Origin: Mesorhizobium sp. AR02 | Lineage (GTDB): Bacteria > Pseudomonadota > Alphaproteobacteria > Rhizobiales > Rhizobiaceae | Assembly: GCF_024746835.1 (NCBI RefSeq) | Contig: NZ_CP080531.1 | Coordinates: forward strand, 868,001-932,000 | Direction: 5' to 3' | Length of the DNA: 64,000 bases | Shown here: in pieces, positions 53,550 through 62,353 of the stretch | Numbering within the stretch: the stretch's first letter is position 1 | How the letters are laid out: each line of letters begins with the position of its first letter | Program-made: the position numbers and the translations under genes | The notes under the pieces: model-generated | What the model was told of the DNA's origin: nothing | What the model saw: the letters and a program-made list of their open reading frames with translations, nothing else | Databases searched by the model: none

Positions 53550-54652
53550 TGCGGATCTGGAACCAGTTGGGTTACCAGCACGAGTTCAGCGTCAGCGCGG
53601 ACACGACCGGGCGTGATTGGGTCGTCGTGGTGGTCAAGGGCACGTTCGACTTTCCCGTGACGGCTGGCGGGTTGGTGCAAAGATCAGCAGAACAGGTGCC
53701 GCTGGTATTTGCCGACACACATACCGGTGAACCCGGCTACTCCGCCACACTATGGGAAACCGATTTCGCCTTCCGCAAACCGCGCTGCGACGTGATCGCA
53801 AATGGCTACGCCTACGCGCCGGGCGGGCGCCCGGCCGAGCGCGTGCCGGTCGGCATCAAGGTTGGCAATTGGTCAAAACTGTTCGAGGTCGTCGGCCACC
53901 GCGAATGGCGCGCCATCGGTCCGGTTTTTACCGCCACATCGCCGCAACCCTTCCTGAAACTGCCCATCTCCTATGACGTCGCCTGGGGTGGCGTCGACAG
54001 GCTGGATGCGGAGGACAAGCTCCCCGCCAGCTACAAATACAACCCGGTCGGAACCGGGTGGTCGCGCACCAGGAACCAGCGCCTCATCCCCGGCCTGCGT
54101 CTACCGAACACGCAAGCTGTCGGCGAAGAGATCCGCTCACCGTTCGGCGACTACAAGCCGATGAGCTTTGGCCCGATGGGCCGCGGTTGGCCGGGCCGCA
54201 TCGAATATGGCGGCACCTATGACGACAACTGGGCCAACAACATTTTCCCGTTTCTGCCGCCGGACTTCGACGAACGCTACTTTCAGGTGGCCCCGTCCGA
54301 CCAGCAAATCGATCCGCCGCGCGGTGGCGAGGAAATGCAGCTCATCAATTTGACGCCAAGCGGGCGCGAACATTTTAGAATGCCAGCCACGGCCATCAAA
54401 GTTGCAATGTTCAAGGGCTACACCAAGGCATTCGAGGCCGATATTCATCCGGACACTGTTTTGTTCGACACCGAAAATCGGCGCTTTTCATTGGTCTGGC
54501 GCGTGTCGCAACGCCTCCAGCGCACGATCCTCGACTTTACAGAATGCTGGGTCGGGCCGCCGACGCCAGGCATGCTCCACGCCAAAGCCGTCAAGAAGCC
54601 CTACGTGCGGCCGATCGCGGAGCCGATTCAGCGGGAGGCAGAGGACGCATGA
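53549..54652 (+). CDS. DUF2169-domain protein, putative type VI effector adaptor
   Basis: 367-residue cytoplasmic protein matching DUF2169 (HEFSVSADTTGRDWVVVVVK near the start, then ISYDVAWGGVDRLD and FGPMGRGWPGR). DUF2169 proteins stand next to DUF4150 effectors, as at the Agrobacterium tumefaciens tde2 locus, and act as loading adaptors for VgrG. Its start overlaps the tagF stop (TGATG), and its stop overlaps the next gene (ATGA), so it is part of the main operon. Confidence 0.85.
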   Translation: MRIWNQLGYQHEFSVSADTTGRDWVVVVVKGTFDFPVTAGGLVQRSAEQVPLVFADTHTGEPGYSATLWETDFAFRKPRCDVIANGYAYAPGGRPAERVPVGIKVGNWSKLFEVVGHREWRAIGPVFTATSPQPFLKLPISYDVAWGGVDRLDAEDKLPASYKYNPVGTGWSRTRNQRLIPGLRLPNTQAVGEEIRSPFGDYKPMSFGPMGRGWPGRIEYGGTYDDNWANNIFPFLPPDFDERYFQVAPSDQQIDPPRGGEEMQLINLTPSGREHFRMPATAIKVAMFKGYTKAFEADIHPDTVLFDTENRRFSLVWRVSQRLQRTILDFTECWVGPPTPGMLHAKAVKKPYVRPIAEPIQREAEDA

Positions 54653-55674
54653 CGGCTGCGCTCGACATCGTGGCGACCGGGATGGTGACGGCTGTCGGCC
54701 TTGATGCGCCGTCGTCTTGTGCGGCGCTCCGCGCCCGCCTGGACGGCTTCAAGGAGACTCAGTACGCCGACGATGAAGGCGAGTGGCTGCTTGGCTCCCC
54801 TGTCACCATGCCACGAAAATGGATCGGCCAGAAGCGTATGACCCATATGCTGGCGGCTGCGATAAGCGAGATATGCACCGCGGTGCCACAAGCACGCGAA
54901 CGGACGCCGATGTTGTTGTGCCTTCCGGAGGCGTCGCGGCCTGGTTCACCCGTCCAGGATGCCTCTGCGTTCTTGCGGAATGTATGTGCTATCCTTGAGA
55001 TGGCCGTCGACCCACGATCGCGCACCATATCGCATGGCCGGCCATCCGGTCTGGTAGCACTTGAGCAGGCGCGCCGGCTGCTGGCCGAAGGGGGAACGTC
55101 AGCAGTCATTGTTGCAGGGGTAGACAGCTACCTCACTCCCGAAGCGATAGGCTTCTATCTGGCGAACCGTCGCTTGCTGGCCACCAACAATCCGAACGGT
55201 TTTATTCCCGGCGAGGCCGCGGCCGCTGTGCTGTGCACCCATGCTGGTCATGGATCCGGACTAAGGCTGCACGGTCTGGGCCTCGCCCGAGAGAATGCAT
55301 ACATCTACAATGAGGCTGACGAACCGCTGCGCGGGGACGGATTGACGACCGCCTATCGGCACGCGCTGAAGGAGGCCGGCATCGAGATGAACCAGTTGGG
55401 GTTCCGTATTTCGGACCTTATCGGCGAGCAGTACTGGTTCAAGCAAACGGCCCTGGCAAGCCTTCGGCTCGTGCGGGGTGCCCACGACTTTCAGGACCTG
55501 TGGTCGCCGGGTGAATCGCTTGGAAATATCGGAGCGGCGGCGGTGCCCGTGATGATCGGCATGGCGTTTGCGGCGGCAAGGAAGGGCTACGCGGCGGGCA
55601 ATCCGGTCCTGATCGAGGCGTCCGAAGACTCCGGCGCGTGCGGCGCAGCCATCTTTGCTGCGAGGGCCGCATAG
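54649..55674 (+). CDS. Ketosynthase-fold (thiolase-like) protein without catalytic residues, in the effector cassette
   Basis: 341-residue protein with the thiolase-like fold of beta-ketoacyl-ACP synthases (opening IVATGMVTAVGLDAPSSCAAL; SGLVALEQARRLLAEGG; NGFIPGEAAAAVLC; SLGNIGAAAVPVMIGM). The block that usually holds the nucleophilic cysteine (TACSSGL) reads SHGRPSGL (residues 128-135), and the HGTGT and GHLLGAAG histidine blocks read DLIGEQYW and ESLGNIGAA. It should therefore not condense acyl groups. Its place between the DUF2169 adaptor and the DUF4150 effector suggests a scaffold, chaperone or ligand-binding role. Confidence 0.8.
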   Translation: MTAALDIVATGMVTAVGLDAPSSCAALRARLDGFKETQYADDEGEWLLGSPVTMPRKWIGQKRMTHMLAAAISEICTAVPQARERTPMLLCLPEASRPGSPVQDASAFLRNVCAILEMAVDPRSRTISHGRPSGLVALEQARRLLAEGGTSAVIVAGVDSYLTPEAIGFYLANRRLLATNNPNGFIPGEAAAAVLCTHAGHGSGLRLHGLGLARENAYIYNEADEPLRGDGLTTAYRHALKEAGIEMNQLGFRISDLIGEQYWFKQTALASLRLVRGAHDFQDLWSPGESLGNIGAAAVPVMIGMAFAAARKGYAAGNPVLIEASEDSGACGAAIFAARAA

Positions 55675-56649
55675 ATGACAGTCTACGCCAACAGTCTCGA
55701 AGTCGCATGCAAGGCGCAGGGCAACAAGGTCATAGCGGCCTTTCCTGATGTCTGCTTCACGCCGCCGGAGAATCCGGCAACGCCCCCTGGCGTTCCGATT
55801 CCCTATCCTTCTTTCGGCTTCGACAGCGACACGGACAAGGGCACCAGCACCGTCAAGATCGGCGGCCAGACGATCACGCAGAAAAACAAATCCTACTACA
55901 CCAAGACAAGCGGCACTGAAGCGGGCTGCGCGACCAAGAAAGGCATCATCACATCGAAGAATACCGGCAAGGAATACGCCGTCGCCTGGTCGAGCAATGT
56001 CAAGGCCGACGGCGAGCCCGTCAACCGGATGACGGACCTGTCGACCAACAATCATGCTTCACCGCAGGGAAATACGCTGACCTTTCCGAAACTGGCCACC
56101 GGCGCCGGAGTCATCTACAGCACGGAAAAATGCCTGATTGGCTCTTATGACGCGATCGCCGCGGTCTGCAACGACAATGGCGGCGAGGCACATCATATCG
56201 TACCGGACAAGTGTTTCCGAACGGGCAGTCGGGCGGACGCGGATGTTGCATCGACGCGCATCGCCAATGCTCCGACGCTCGGAGAGGGGGTATGCATCTG
56301 TCTCAGTCCTGATGATCACGAACGGATTCATGAGGCTGACCGTGAGCAGATCGTTACGCTGGGCCGACCCGGTCTGGCCAAACTCAAAGGCAAAAAACTA
56401 GCGGATGCGAAAGCTAAGTTGAAAACCCAGGGCAAACTCGGCGTTGCGCCGATGAGCAAGATTACCGAAGCAACCATTTCATGTCTCGACGACCTTCAGG
56501 ATCTCAATGCGAATTGCATCAAGAAGGCAAAGGAAGCGGTGGAGGCGCAGCAAAGCGCATTCGGGGCCAGCCAGAAGGGTAGAACCTCCAACCCATTGCC
56601 CGGCAAGGAAGCCAAGAAGACGATGAAGCCGCCAAAGCCCAGAAAATAG
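55675..56649 (+). CDS. Type VI effector: DUF4150 (PAAR-like) domain with C-terminal HNH-type nuclease domain
   Basis: 324-residue protein. Residues 1-150 match DUF4150, a PAAR-like domain that caps the VgrG spike (MTVYANSLEVACKAQGNKVI, DVCFTPP, NHASPQGNTLTFPKL). The C-terminal part has GGEAHHIVPDKCF (about 169-181), then an Asn-rich segment and LSPDDHERIHEADRE (about 210-223). The HH...N...H...H pattern fits an HNH/Endonuclease VII-type metal nuclease, so DNA of a competitor is the likely target. A Lys-rich tail closes it. It starts directly at the stop of the preceding gene. No signal peptide is present. Confidence 0.8.
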   Translation: MTVYANSLEVACKAQGNKVIAAFPDVCFTPPENPATPPGVPIPYPSFGFDSDTDKGTSTVKIGGQTITQKNKSYYTKTSGTEAGCATKKGIITSKNTGKEYAVAWSSNVKADGEPVNRMTDLSTNNHASPQGNTLTFPKLATGAGVIYSTEKCLIGSYDAIAAVCNDNGGEAHHIVPDKCFRTGSRADADVASTRIANAPTLGEGVCICLSPDDHERIHEADREQIVTLGRPGLAKLKGKKLADAKAKLKTQGKLGVAPMSKITEATISCLDDLQDLNANCIKKAKEAVEAQQSAFGASQKGRTSNPLPGKEAKKTMKPPKPRK

Positions 56650-56672
56650 ACCGACACACCAGGAGTACGCAG

Positions 56673-57623
56673 ATGAAGATTCGAGCGTCGGGCTACATTG
56701 CTCCAGATCTTATCGCCGCGGTCCCAACCGAGCTTGACGACGAGGATCCGTATTCGCGTTTCCTCATGTTTCAGGACACGACAGAGCAACAGGTCGCGGA
56801 TGTCGACATCCCTCGAACAGTCGTTTCCGTTTGCGCCTACCCATTCGAGAGCGACAACGAGAATGTGTTCGTCGCTCTAACCAATGAGGGCGACCTCTAC
56901 TTTCTTACCGAGGACGTGGACTACGAAAAGATCCCCGGTGCCGGCGTCCTCAGCGAGGATGCCGAGGATCTTGGTTCGACGCTTGGCATCACCCAAAAAG
57001 CGGGCATCCTCTATGTTTGCGGCGACGGTTCCCAAGTCTATTTTAGACCCAGGAAGGATGAATGGGTCCGGATTTGTGAGCGTGACGTCGATGGGATGGC
57101 AAACAATTTCTTGGAGGGCATCGCCGCGATCAGCCCGAACAAACTGGCGGTCTGCGGATACACCCACAGCCGCCCCAAGCATGCCGCGCGAGGTTGCCTT
57201 TACTTCTACAACGATGGGGAATGGGGCCAGGCAGAACTCCCAAACAATCAGTCCTTGTATGATCTTGTCTTTGTGGACGCATCGCGTCTCGTTGCCGTGG
57301 GCGGCGGCGGTACTATTGTTACGGGAACAGGACCTGGCACGATGGAGGACGCCTCCGTCGAAGGTTTGCTCGAGAAGTTCCTCCGTATCCGCTTGGACAG
57401 ATCGAAACTCTATGTGTTGGGTAAGACGGCAATCTTCGTATTCGACACGAAGCTGACCCTGTTGGACACCATACCCCTGCCCGCCGAGTATCGCAGCCCG
57501 AAGAACATCGAGGTCAAGGAAGGCATCATCTGGTACTTCGATCGTGAAGGCTTGGCTCGTCACGACGGCATAGGCTGGACTCTCATGCCTGTGCCTCCCG
57601 AACTCCTCGAAAGATCGGAATAG
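56673..57623 (+). CDS. Unrecognised acidic protein, candidate immunity protein for the DUF4150 nuclease
   Basis: 316-residue protein with no family I can name. It is acidic (for example ELDDEDPYSR, LTEDVDYEKI, SEDAEDLGS) and has evenly spaced beta-strand-like blocks with Gly turns (VFVALTNEGDLYFL, GILYVCGDGSQVYF, RLVAVGGGGTIVTGTG, IIWYFDREGLARHDG), suggesting a beta-propeller. It has no signal peptide. It starts 23 nt after the nuclease gene and is the last gene of the + strand operon, the usual place for an immunity gene. Base composition is less GC-rich than the tss genes. Confidence 0.6.
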   Translation: MKIRASGYIAPDLIAAVPTELDDEDPYSRFLMFQDTTEQQVADVDIPRTVVSVCAYPFESDNENVFVALTNEGDLYFLTEDVDYEKIPGAGVLSEDAEDLGSTLGITQKAGILYVCGDGSQVYFRPRKDEWVRICERDVDGMANNFLEGIAAISPNKLAVCGYTHSRPKHAARGCLYFYNDGEWGQAELPNNQSLYDLVFVDASRLVAVGGGGTIVTGTGPGTMEDASVEGLLEKFLRIRLDRSKLYVLGKTAIFVFDTKLTLLDTIPLPAEYRSPKNIEVKEGIIWYFDREGLARHDGIGWTLMPVPPELLERSE

Positions 57624-57656
57624 TCTGCCTCGGAACGTTACTTGTAGAGGGTCGCC

Positions 57657-57998
57657 TCAGGCTTTTCCCAAATTGACTTCGATAAAGCGCTGCACCTTGG
57701 CAAGATCAAGGTCGATGATGCGGATCGGCTTTTGAGCGGAGAGCATCTGAACCACGAACAGTTCTCCCGCTTCCGGGAACTCTTCGAAGCGCTGTTGCGC
57801 GATCTTTCGGCCGGCCTCACCCGCGACCCTGGCTCCATCAAGAAAAGCTTCAAGGCGCTCTATCAACCTCGCAAGGCGCTCATCATCCATGTCCGGGTTT
57901 TCATCAGGATGCAGCAAATGGTAATGGTACACGGTCCACAGGAACGCTGCCTGTTCAACATGCTGGCGCACGATCTCGTACAGGATTGGCGCCGGCAT
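57657..57998 (-). CDS. TIGR02270-like protein, N-terminal part only
   Basis: 113-residue product. The segment HVEQAAFLWTVYHYHLLHPD, then ERLEAFLDGARVAGEAG and FPEAGELFVVQML, resembles the N-terminus of the TIGR02270 family, HEAT-repeat proteins of about 400 residues found near type VI vgrG genes. The C-terminal repeat part is absent; the frame stops right after this domain. ATG 57998 overlaps the upstream stop (ATGA). It may be a truncated remnant or a functional single-domain form. Confidence 0.55.
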   Translation of the reverse strand: MPAPILYEIVRQHVEQAAFLWTVYHYHLLHPDENPDMDDERLARLIERLEAFLDGARVAGEAGRKIAQQRFEEFPEAGELFVVQMLSAQKPIRIIDLDLAKVQRFIEVNLGKA

Positions 57999-58423
57999 CA
58001 GTTCAGGTTCACGGAGCCGCCGCGGATTCGATTGGCCGCGCTGGCGTGGCTGGTGACATAGGTTCCTCGGATGGTGATGTGGCCATCCTTCTCCATGATA
58101 ATTACGGACTTGCCGCAACGCAGTTCGATGCGCTCATTGCCGACAATATGGACCAACTCACCGTCGCGCACGATCTGCTGCGCGTGAGCCCGACGTGAAG
58201 GCTCCACAAGTTTACCCACGATCAGCGGGTGCAAGGGATCGCCCTCCTGAAAGAGCAGCGCAACTTCGGCGCCGATCATGCTGGCGTCGAGTTTGGTCAG
58301 GCTTCGCGCGGCGATCGCTGTCTCGACAGGGTTTCCAGGAAAGACCACCAGCGGCGATGTGTCGTCAAATCCCAGGAAAATGCCGATTACGACACCATCG
58401 ATGCGATCACGAACTTCGGCCAT
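57998..58423 (-). CDS. DUF6484-like protein encoded downstream of vgrG
   Basis: 141-residue protein. The start DRIDGVVIGIFLGFDDTSPLVVFPG and the middle MIGAEVALLFQEGDPLHPLIVGKL are OB-fold-like, similar to part of the spike protein. The end, ELRCGKSVIIMEKDGHITIRGTYVTS, repeats the VgrG C-terminal pattern (CGSAEIIMKKDGTIDIKG). It probably binds or caps part of the spike complex. It starts 12 nt downstream of the vgrG stop. Confidence 0.65.
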   Translation of the reverse strand: MAEVRDRIDGVVIGIFLGFDDTSPLVVFPGNPVETAIAARSLTKLDASMIGAEVALLFQEGDPLHPLIVGKLVEPSRRAHAQQIVRDGELVHIVGNERIELRCGKSVIIMEKDGHITIRGTYVTSHASAANRIRGGSVNLN

Positions 58424-58434
58424 GCTTCGTCCCT

Positions 58435-60759
58435 CTAATTCTGGTGGATCTTGCTACCCTTGAATTTGATATCGCTGGATGCCTTGCCGCTGATCTTTCC
58501 GGAAGCATCAATGGAAATATCCTTGCCTTTGATGTCGATCGTCCCATCCTTCTTCATGATGATCTCCGCACTTCCGCACTTCAGCGTGATCGAGTCCTTC
58601 GCCTCAAGCGTATAATTCTTGCCTACGTTGAAGGCCGAGTCGTCGGCGATCTGGACCAGGCTCTTTTTTCCGACCTTCAGCTCATGTGCGCCCGCCACCT
58701 GTGTGCTGTCGTCGGCGCCTATCTCTGTCTTGCGGGTCTTGGTGATCTCGGCCATCTGGGCACCGCCAATTTTTATGCCCTGGTCCGCGCCGATCTCGAT
58801 GCTCTGGCTGGCGGATATGTTCCAGCTGTCGCTGGCCCCGATCGTATGGCTCTGCGCCGCGCCGACCGTGACCGACCGTGTCGCACCGATTGTATTCTCT
58901 TGCGGGCCGCCAACGCTTCGTGTCTCGGACGCCCCGACCGTATCAATGCGAGCCGCGCCAACAGTCACCGTCTGGACAATCCCCACCGTCTGCGAGTGGT
59001 TGGAGCCGATCGTCTCCGTCGAGTTCGAACCGATACCTATCGTTTCATTCGCCCCCACCGTCAGTGAGCGGTTCTTGCCCACCGTCTCGGTGTCGTTCGA
59101 GCCGATATTCGTGGTCTGGTCGACGCCGACCTTGACCGTCTTGTTGTTGCCGACGTCCTCGTCGAGGTTGTGGCCGACGGAATGCTTGGCGTCGTGGTCG
59201 ATGCGGTCGGACTGGTCGTGCTGGACGAGCTTGGTGCGGTCGTGCTTGATCAGAAGGTTGTGGTCCTTCTGCGCCTGGAAATTGACCAGCTCGGAGCCGG
59301 CCTTGTCCTCGAACATCAGCTCGTTGTAACCGCCGCCGCCTTTCGAGGAGTTGGATTTCCAGCCCGATTGCGTTGCGTTGCCCGGCAGGCCGTAGGGCGG
59401 CATCTGTGAGGCATTGTAGACCCTGCCGGTGATGATCGGCAGGTCAGGGTCACCTTCGAGGAAGTCGACGATCACCTCCTGGCCGATGCGCGGTATCTGG
59501 ATAAAGCCCCAGCCGCTGCCGGCCCAGGTCTGCGAGACACGCACGAAGCAGGAACTGTTTTCGTTCTTCTTGCCCAGGCGGTCCCAGTGGAACTGCACCT
59601 TCACCCGGGCATATTTGTCGGTGAATATCTCCTCGCCGGAAGGGCCGACCACCGTCGCCGTCTGCGGCCCGCGCATGATCGGCCGTGCCGTGATCCGCGG
59701 CGGGCGATAGGGCAAGGCAGTCGGCGCGACACCCAGAACGATCTTGTAATTCTCGATGTGGGCCTCGTTCTGGGTTCGGTAGCCCGGATCGAACAGCCGA
59801 TATTCGGCGCTGACCACCAGATATTCCTGGTTCTGGTCGTCGCGCGGAAAGCTTTCCAGCTTGAAAGTACAGCCGGAATGGAGGCCGCGCACGGTGCCAA
59901 CGGCCGTGATGCGCTGGTGCACGGCCTGGAGTTCCTCGCGCCGGATGCCGGCCAGGGTGTCGCCGCGCCCGACATCGAGATGCGCCCCAGGCTGGCGATA
60001 ATTCTCGCCGGAGGCTTCCTTGTGGCCGAACGGCTGGGCGGACTTCGCCATCAGGTCAGCGCCAGGCTTCTGGAAATCATAGTCGGTATGGGCATAGGCC
60101 CCCGGCCGCACCGAACTGCCCGGAATCCATTCGGTGATGTACTCGACGTCGCGCCGCGAGCCCTGTCCCTCGAAATTATAGAGTATCTTCTCGTAGCCCG
60201 GCGCCGGCTTCAGCTTGCTCATCGCGTCGCACAGCACCAGCGTGTGCTTGCCCTCGTCATGCTCGAAGAAATAGAAGATGCCTTCGTGCTCGAGCAGGCG
60301 CTGCACAAAATCCAGGTCGCTCTCGTCGTACTGCACGCAGTATTCGCGCGAGGGGTACGACCCTTGCAGCCGCTTCTCGAATTTCGCCGTACCGTATTTC
60401 GAGAAGATTTTTTCGACGATCTCGACAGCGGTCATGTTCTGAAAGATCCGGCAATCGGTGGTGTTGCCGAGAAACCAGAGCCACGGCCTGACGACCGCTT
60501 CGTAGTAGGCCAGCCGGTCCTCGATGCGGGTCAGGCGAAACTCCGACACCAGGCCGCTGAACCATCGTTTCGGATCGGATTCCCCTTCGACCGAAACCGC
60601 GCCCCCCAGCATCTTCGCCGGATCGATGTCGGAGCTGGGTCCGACGAACCCGACCGTATAGGCAAAGCAGCGGCTGATCTCGTCGCGCCCGACAAGATGC
60701 GTGAAGGTCAGTTCGGCGCCGACCGGCGTCTGCACAACCGTGGCACGTTCGTTCGGCAT
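58435..60759 (-). CDS. vgrG: Type VI secretion spike protein VgrG (TssI)
   Basis: 774-residue spike protein. The N-terminal gp27-like part includes DCRIFQNMTAVEIVEKIFSK and REYCVQYDESDLDFVQRLLE. The gp5 OB-fold region follows (VKVQFHWDRLGKKNENSSCF; VRVSQTWAGSGWGFIQIPR). A long repeat region of short units such as TVGANETIGIGSN forms the needle, and the tail is the DUF2345-like CGSAEIIMKKDGTIDIKG. No extra toxin domain is attached. ATG 60759 has AGGAGGGG upstream. It heads a - strand operon with DUF6484-like and TIGR02270-like genes. Confidence 0.93.
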   Translation of the reverse strand: MPNERATVVQTPVGAELTFTHLVGRDEISRCFAYTVGFVGPSSDIDPAKMLGGAVSVEGESDPKRWFSGLVSEFRLTRIEDRLAYYEAVVRPWLWFLGNTTDCRIFQNMTAVEIVEKIFSKYGTAKFEKRLQGSYPSREYCVQYDESDLDFVQRLLEHEGIFYFFEHDEGKHTLVLCDAMSKLKPAPGYEKILYNFEGQGSRRDVEYITEWIPGSSVRPGAYAHTDYDFQKPGADLMAKSAQPFGHKEASGENYRQPGAHLDVGRGDTLAGIRREELQAVHQRITAVGTVRGLHSGCTFKLESFPRDDQNQEYLVVSAEYRLFDPGYRTQNEAHIENYKIVLGVAPTALPYRPPRITARPIMRGPQTATVVGPSGEEIFTDKYARVKVQFHWDRLGKKNENSSCFVRVSQTWAGSGWGFIQIPRIGQEVIVDFLEGDPDLPIITGRVYNASQMPPYGLPGNATQSGWKSNSSKGGGGYNELMFEDKAGSELVNFQAQKDHNLLIKHDRTKLVQHDQSDRIDHDAKHSVGHNLDEDVGNNKTVKVGVDQTTNIGSNDTETVGKNRSLTVGANETIGIGSNSTETIGSNHSQTVGIVQTVTVGAARIDTVGASETRSVGGPQENTIGATRSVTVGAAQSHTIGASDSWNISASQSIEIGADQGIKIGGAQMAEITKTRKTEIGADDSTQVAGAHELKVGKKSLVQIADDSAFNVGKNYTLEAKDSITLKCGSAEIIMKKDGTIDIKGKDISIDASGKISGKASSDIKFKGSKIHQN

Positions 60760-61006
60760 GGGTCGAGCCCCTCCTGGACGCGGCCGCCGGCGCGGTGGAT
60801 TTGAAGTTCCCGCCATCTCATAGGAACTTTTCGACCCGCCGCACCAGGCCATGTTGAGCCTACCACATGTTGTCCCGCCGACCAAAGAGGAGGCACGGCG
60901 GAAAAACCTTGCCCTGCCGATGCATCGGCACGAAACGCTGCTGTCCTGTTGCATGTGCAAACTGCTAGAATGTGGAGTATCGGTCAGTGTTCGACGGCGA
61001 TCCTGG

Positions 61007-62059
61007 ATGTACATCAGTCTGCAAATCAACAATGTCGACGCCTTACCTCCAGGCATCTCGACCGGTTACGCGGCGCGGGATCGCAGCTTCGAAATCGGAC
61101 GCGATGCTTGCGACTGGACCTTGTCGGACCCCGACAAGTTCATCTCGGGCCGGCATTGCGAGGTCCGCTACGAGGCAGGCGCGTTCTGGCTGCACGATGT
61201 CTCGCGCAACGGAACCTATATCAACGGATCAAACCAGCGCATGACCGGCCCGCATCGGATGGCCAACGGCGACCGGATGCTGATCGGCCGCTATGTCATC
61301 TTCGTGTCGATCGACGAGGAGCGCGTCGCGACCGGCCATCCCAGTCACGGTTCGACGCAGCGAGAAATGCCCGTCGCGACAAGCCGGTCGCTGGAATTCG
61401 GAGATGGGCCGTTCTTCGACCCCGCGGGGCAACGGTCCGGGCAGCGAGGCCCAGCATCGACGTTCCCGTCGCAACCGTCCCTGCCGTCGACAAGAGATGA
61501 AGTGCTGCGGGAAATCGCGATCGCGGCCGGCATCTCGCCGGAATTGCTGCAATCGCGCGACCCACATGAAGTTGCCGCCGAAATCGGCACTGTCCTGCGG
61601 ACGGTGGTCGAGGAACTGACCGTGCTGCTGAAGGCGCGCGCGGCGGCGAAAATGCTGGCCAAGAGCACACAGCGAACGATGATCAGCGTCGCCGACAACA
61701 ATCCCCTGAAGTTCGTTCCAGGAACCGACGACATCCTCGAAATCATGTTCGCACGGCGCCGGGCCGGCTATCTCGATGCCAGGCGCAGCATCGAGGATGC
61801 ATTCCGCGATCTCAAGACGCACGAATTCGCCACCTATGCCGCCATGCAGGCCGCGCTTTCGCGGCTGCTTGACGACCTGTCTCCCGAAGCGATCGGAAGA
61901 AAGCTTCCGCCGACGTCGTTCTCGTCGAAAAAGAACCAGGCTTGGGACGCTTTTGTCGCGACCTGGCGAACCATGGAGGAAGCACACGAGAACGGCATGT
62001 TGGACATATTCCTGGCCTATTTCAGCGAAGCCTATGCCAAGGCCGACAAGCAGAAATAG
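61007..62059 (+). CDS. tagH: Type VI secretion FHA-domain protein TagH, copy 2
   Basis: 350-residue paralogue of the product of 44861-46330. The FHA domain spans about residues 1-110 (SFEIGRDACDWTLSDPDKF; SGRHCEVRYE; SRNGTYINGS), with the phospho-threonine contacts R, S, H and N present. The linker is much shorter than in copy 1. The C-terminal TagH domain (NNPLKFVPGTDDILEIMF) parallels NPLKFLPTVDDAIVTLI in copy 1. It is divergent from vgrG. It may report to the second TssL/TssM pair that follows. Confidence 0.88.
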   Translation: MYISLQINNVDALPPGISTGYAARDRSFEIGRDACDWTLSDPDKFISGRHCEVRYEAGAFWLHDVSRNGTYINGSNQRMTGPHRMANGDRMLIGRYVIFVSIDEERVATGHPSHGSTQREMPVATSRSLEFGDGPFFDPAGQRSGQRGPASTFPSQPSLPSTRDEVLREIAIAAGISPELLQSRDPHEVAAEIGTVLRTVVEELTVLLKARAAAKMLAKSTQRTMISVADNNPLKFVPGTDDILEIMFARRRAGYLDARRSIEDAFRDLKTHEFATYAAMQAALSRLLDDLSPEAIGRKLPPTSFSSKKNQAWDAFVATWRTMEEAHENGMLDIFLAYFSEAYAKADKQK

Positions 62060-62353
62060 GCGCTTCAGGGGAGCGTTGCAGCCGACGAAGATACCTCTTC
62101 GGTGCGCGGCATCCGGTTCCAATCGAGAGTTTCTGAGATTACGATCGCATACGACAATTCGCCAAGCGGGTAAGGCTGATCGACCTGGGGGTCTGCGGCA
62201 AATGTCATCTTACGGCGGGATAGCAAGATATAGCCGACCTTCCTCAAGACACTGCCCTGCCCCGCAGGGCTCGCCTTTGCTTTACCTGGCCGCGAAAAGC
62301 TTTGCGCCTGCCCGGCAAGAACGCGGGCGTCAGGCGCGGACGGACGATCGGCC
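62060..62353 (+). other. Intergenic region between the second tagH and second tssL genes
   Basis: This 294-bp stretch has no convincing gene. A short frame of 47 codons on the - strand (62065-62208) has no ribosome site and no recognisable motif. The GC-rich segment CCTGCCCCGCAGGGC near 62255 could fold, but weakly. A gap of this size inside an otherwise compact locus suggests a promoter for the second tssL or a deletion scar. Confidence 0.5.

Noticed and set aside
58850..59170. Direct repeats inside vgrG considered as a CRISPR-like or minisatellite array
   Set aside because: The repeats are degenerate at DNA level and encode the short-period needle pattern normal for VgrG C-terminal beta-helices.
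62065..62208. Short frame of 47 codons on the - strand in the tagH2-tssL2 gap
   Set aside because: No ribosome-binding site, no motif, and codon use not distinguishable from chance.
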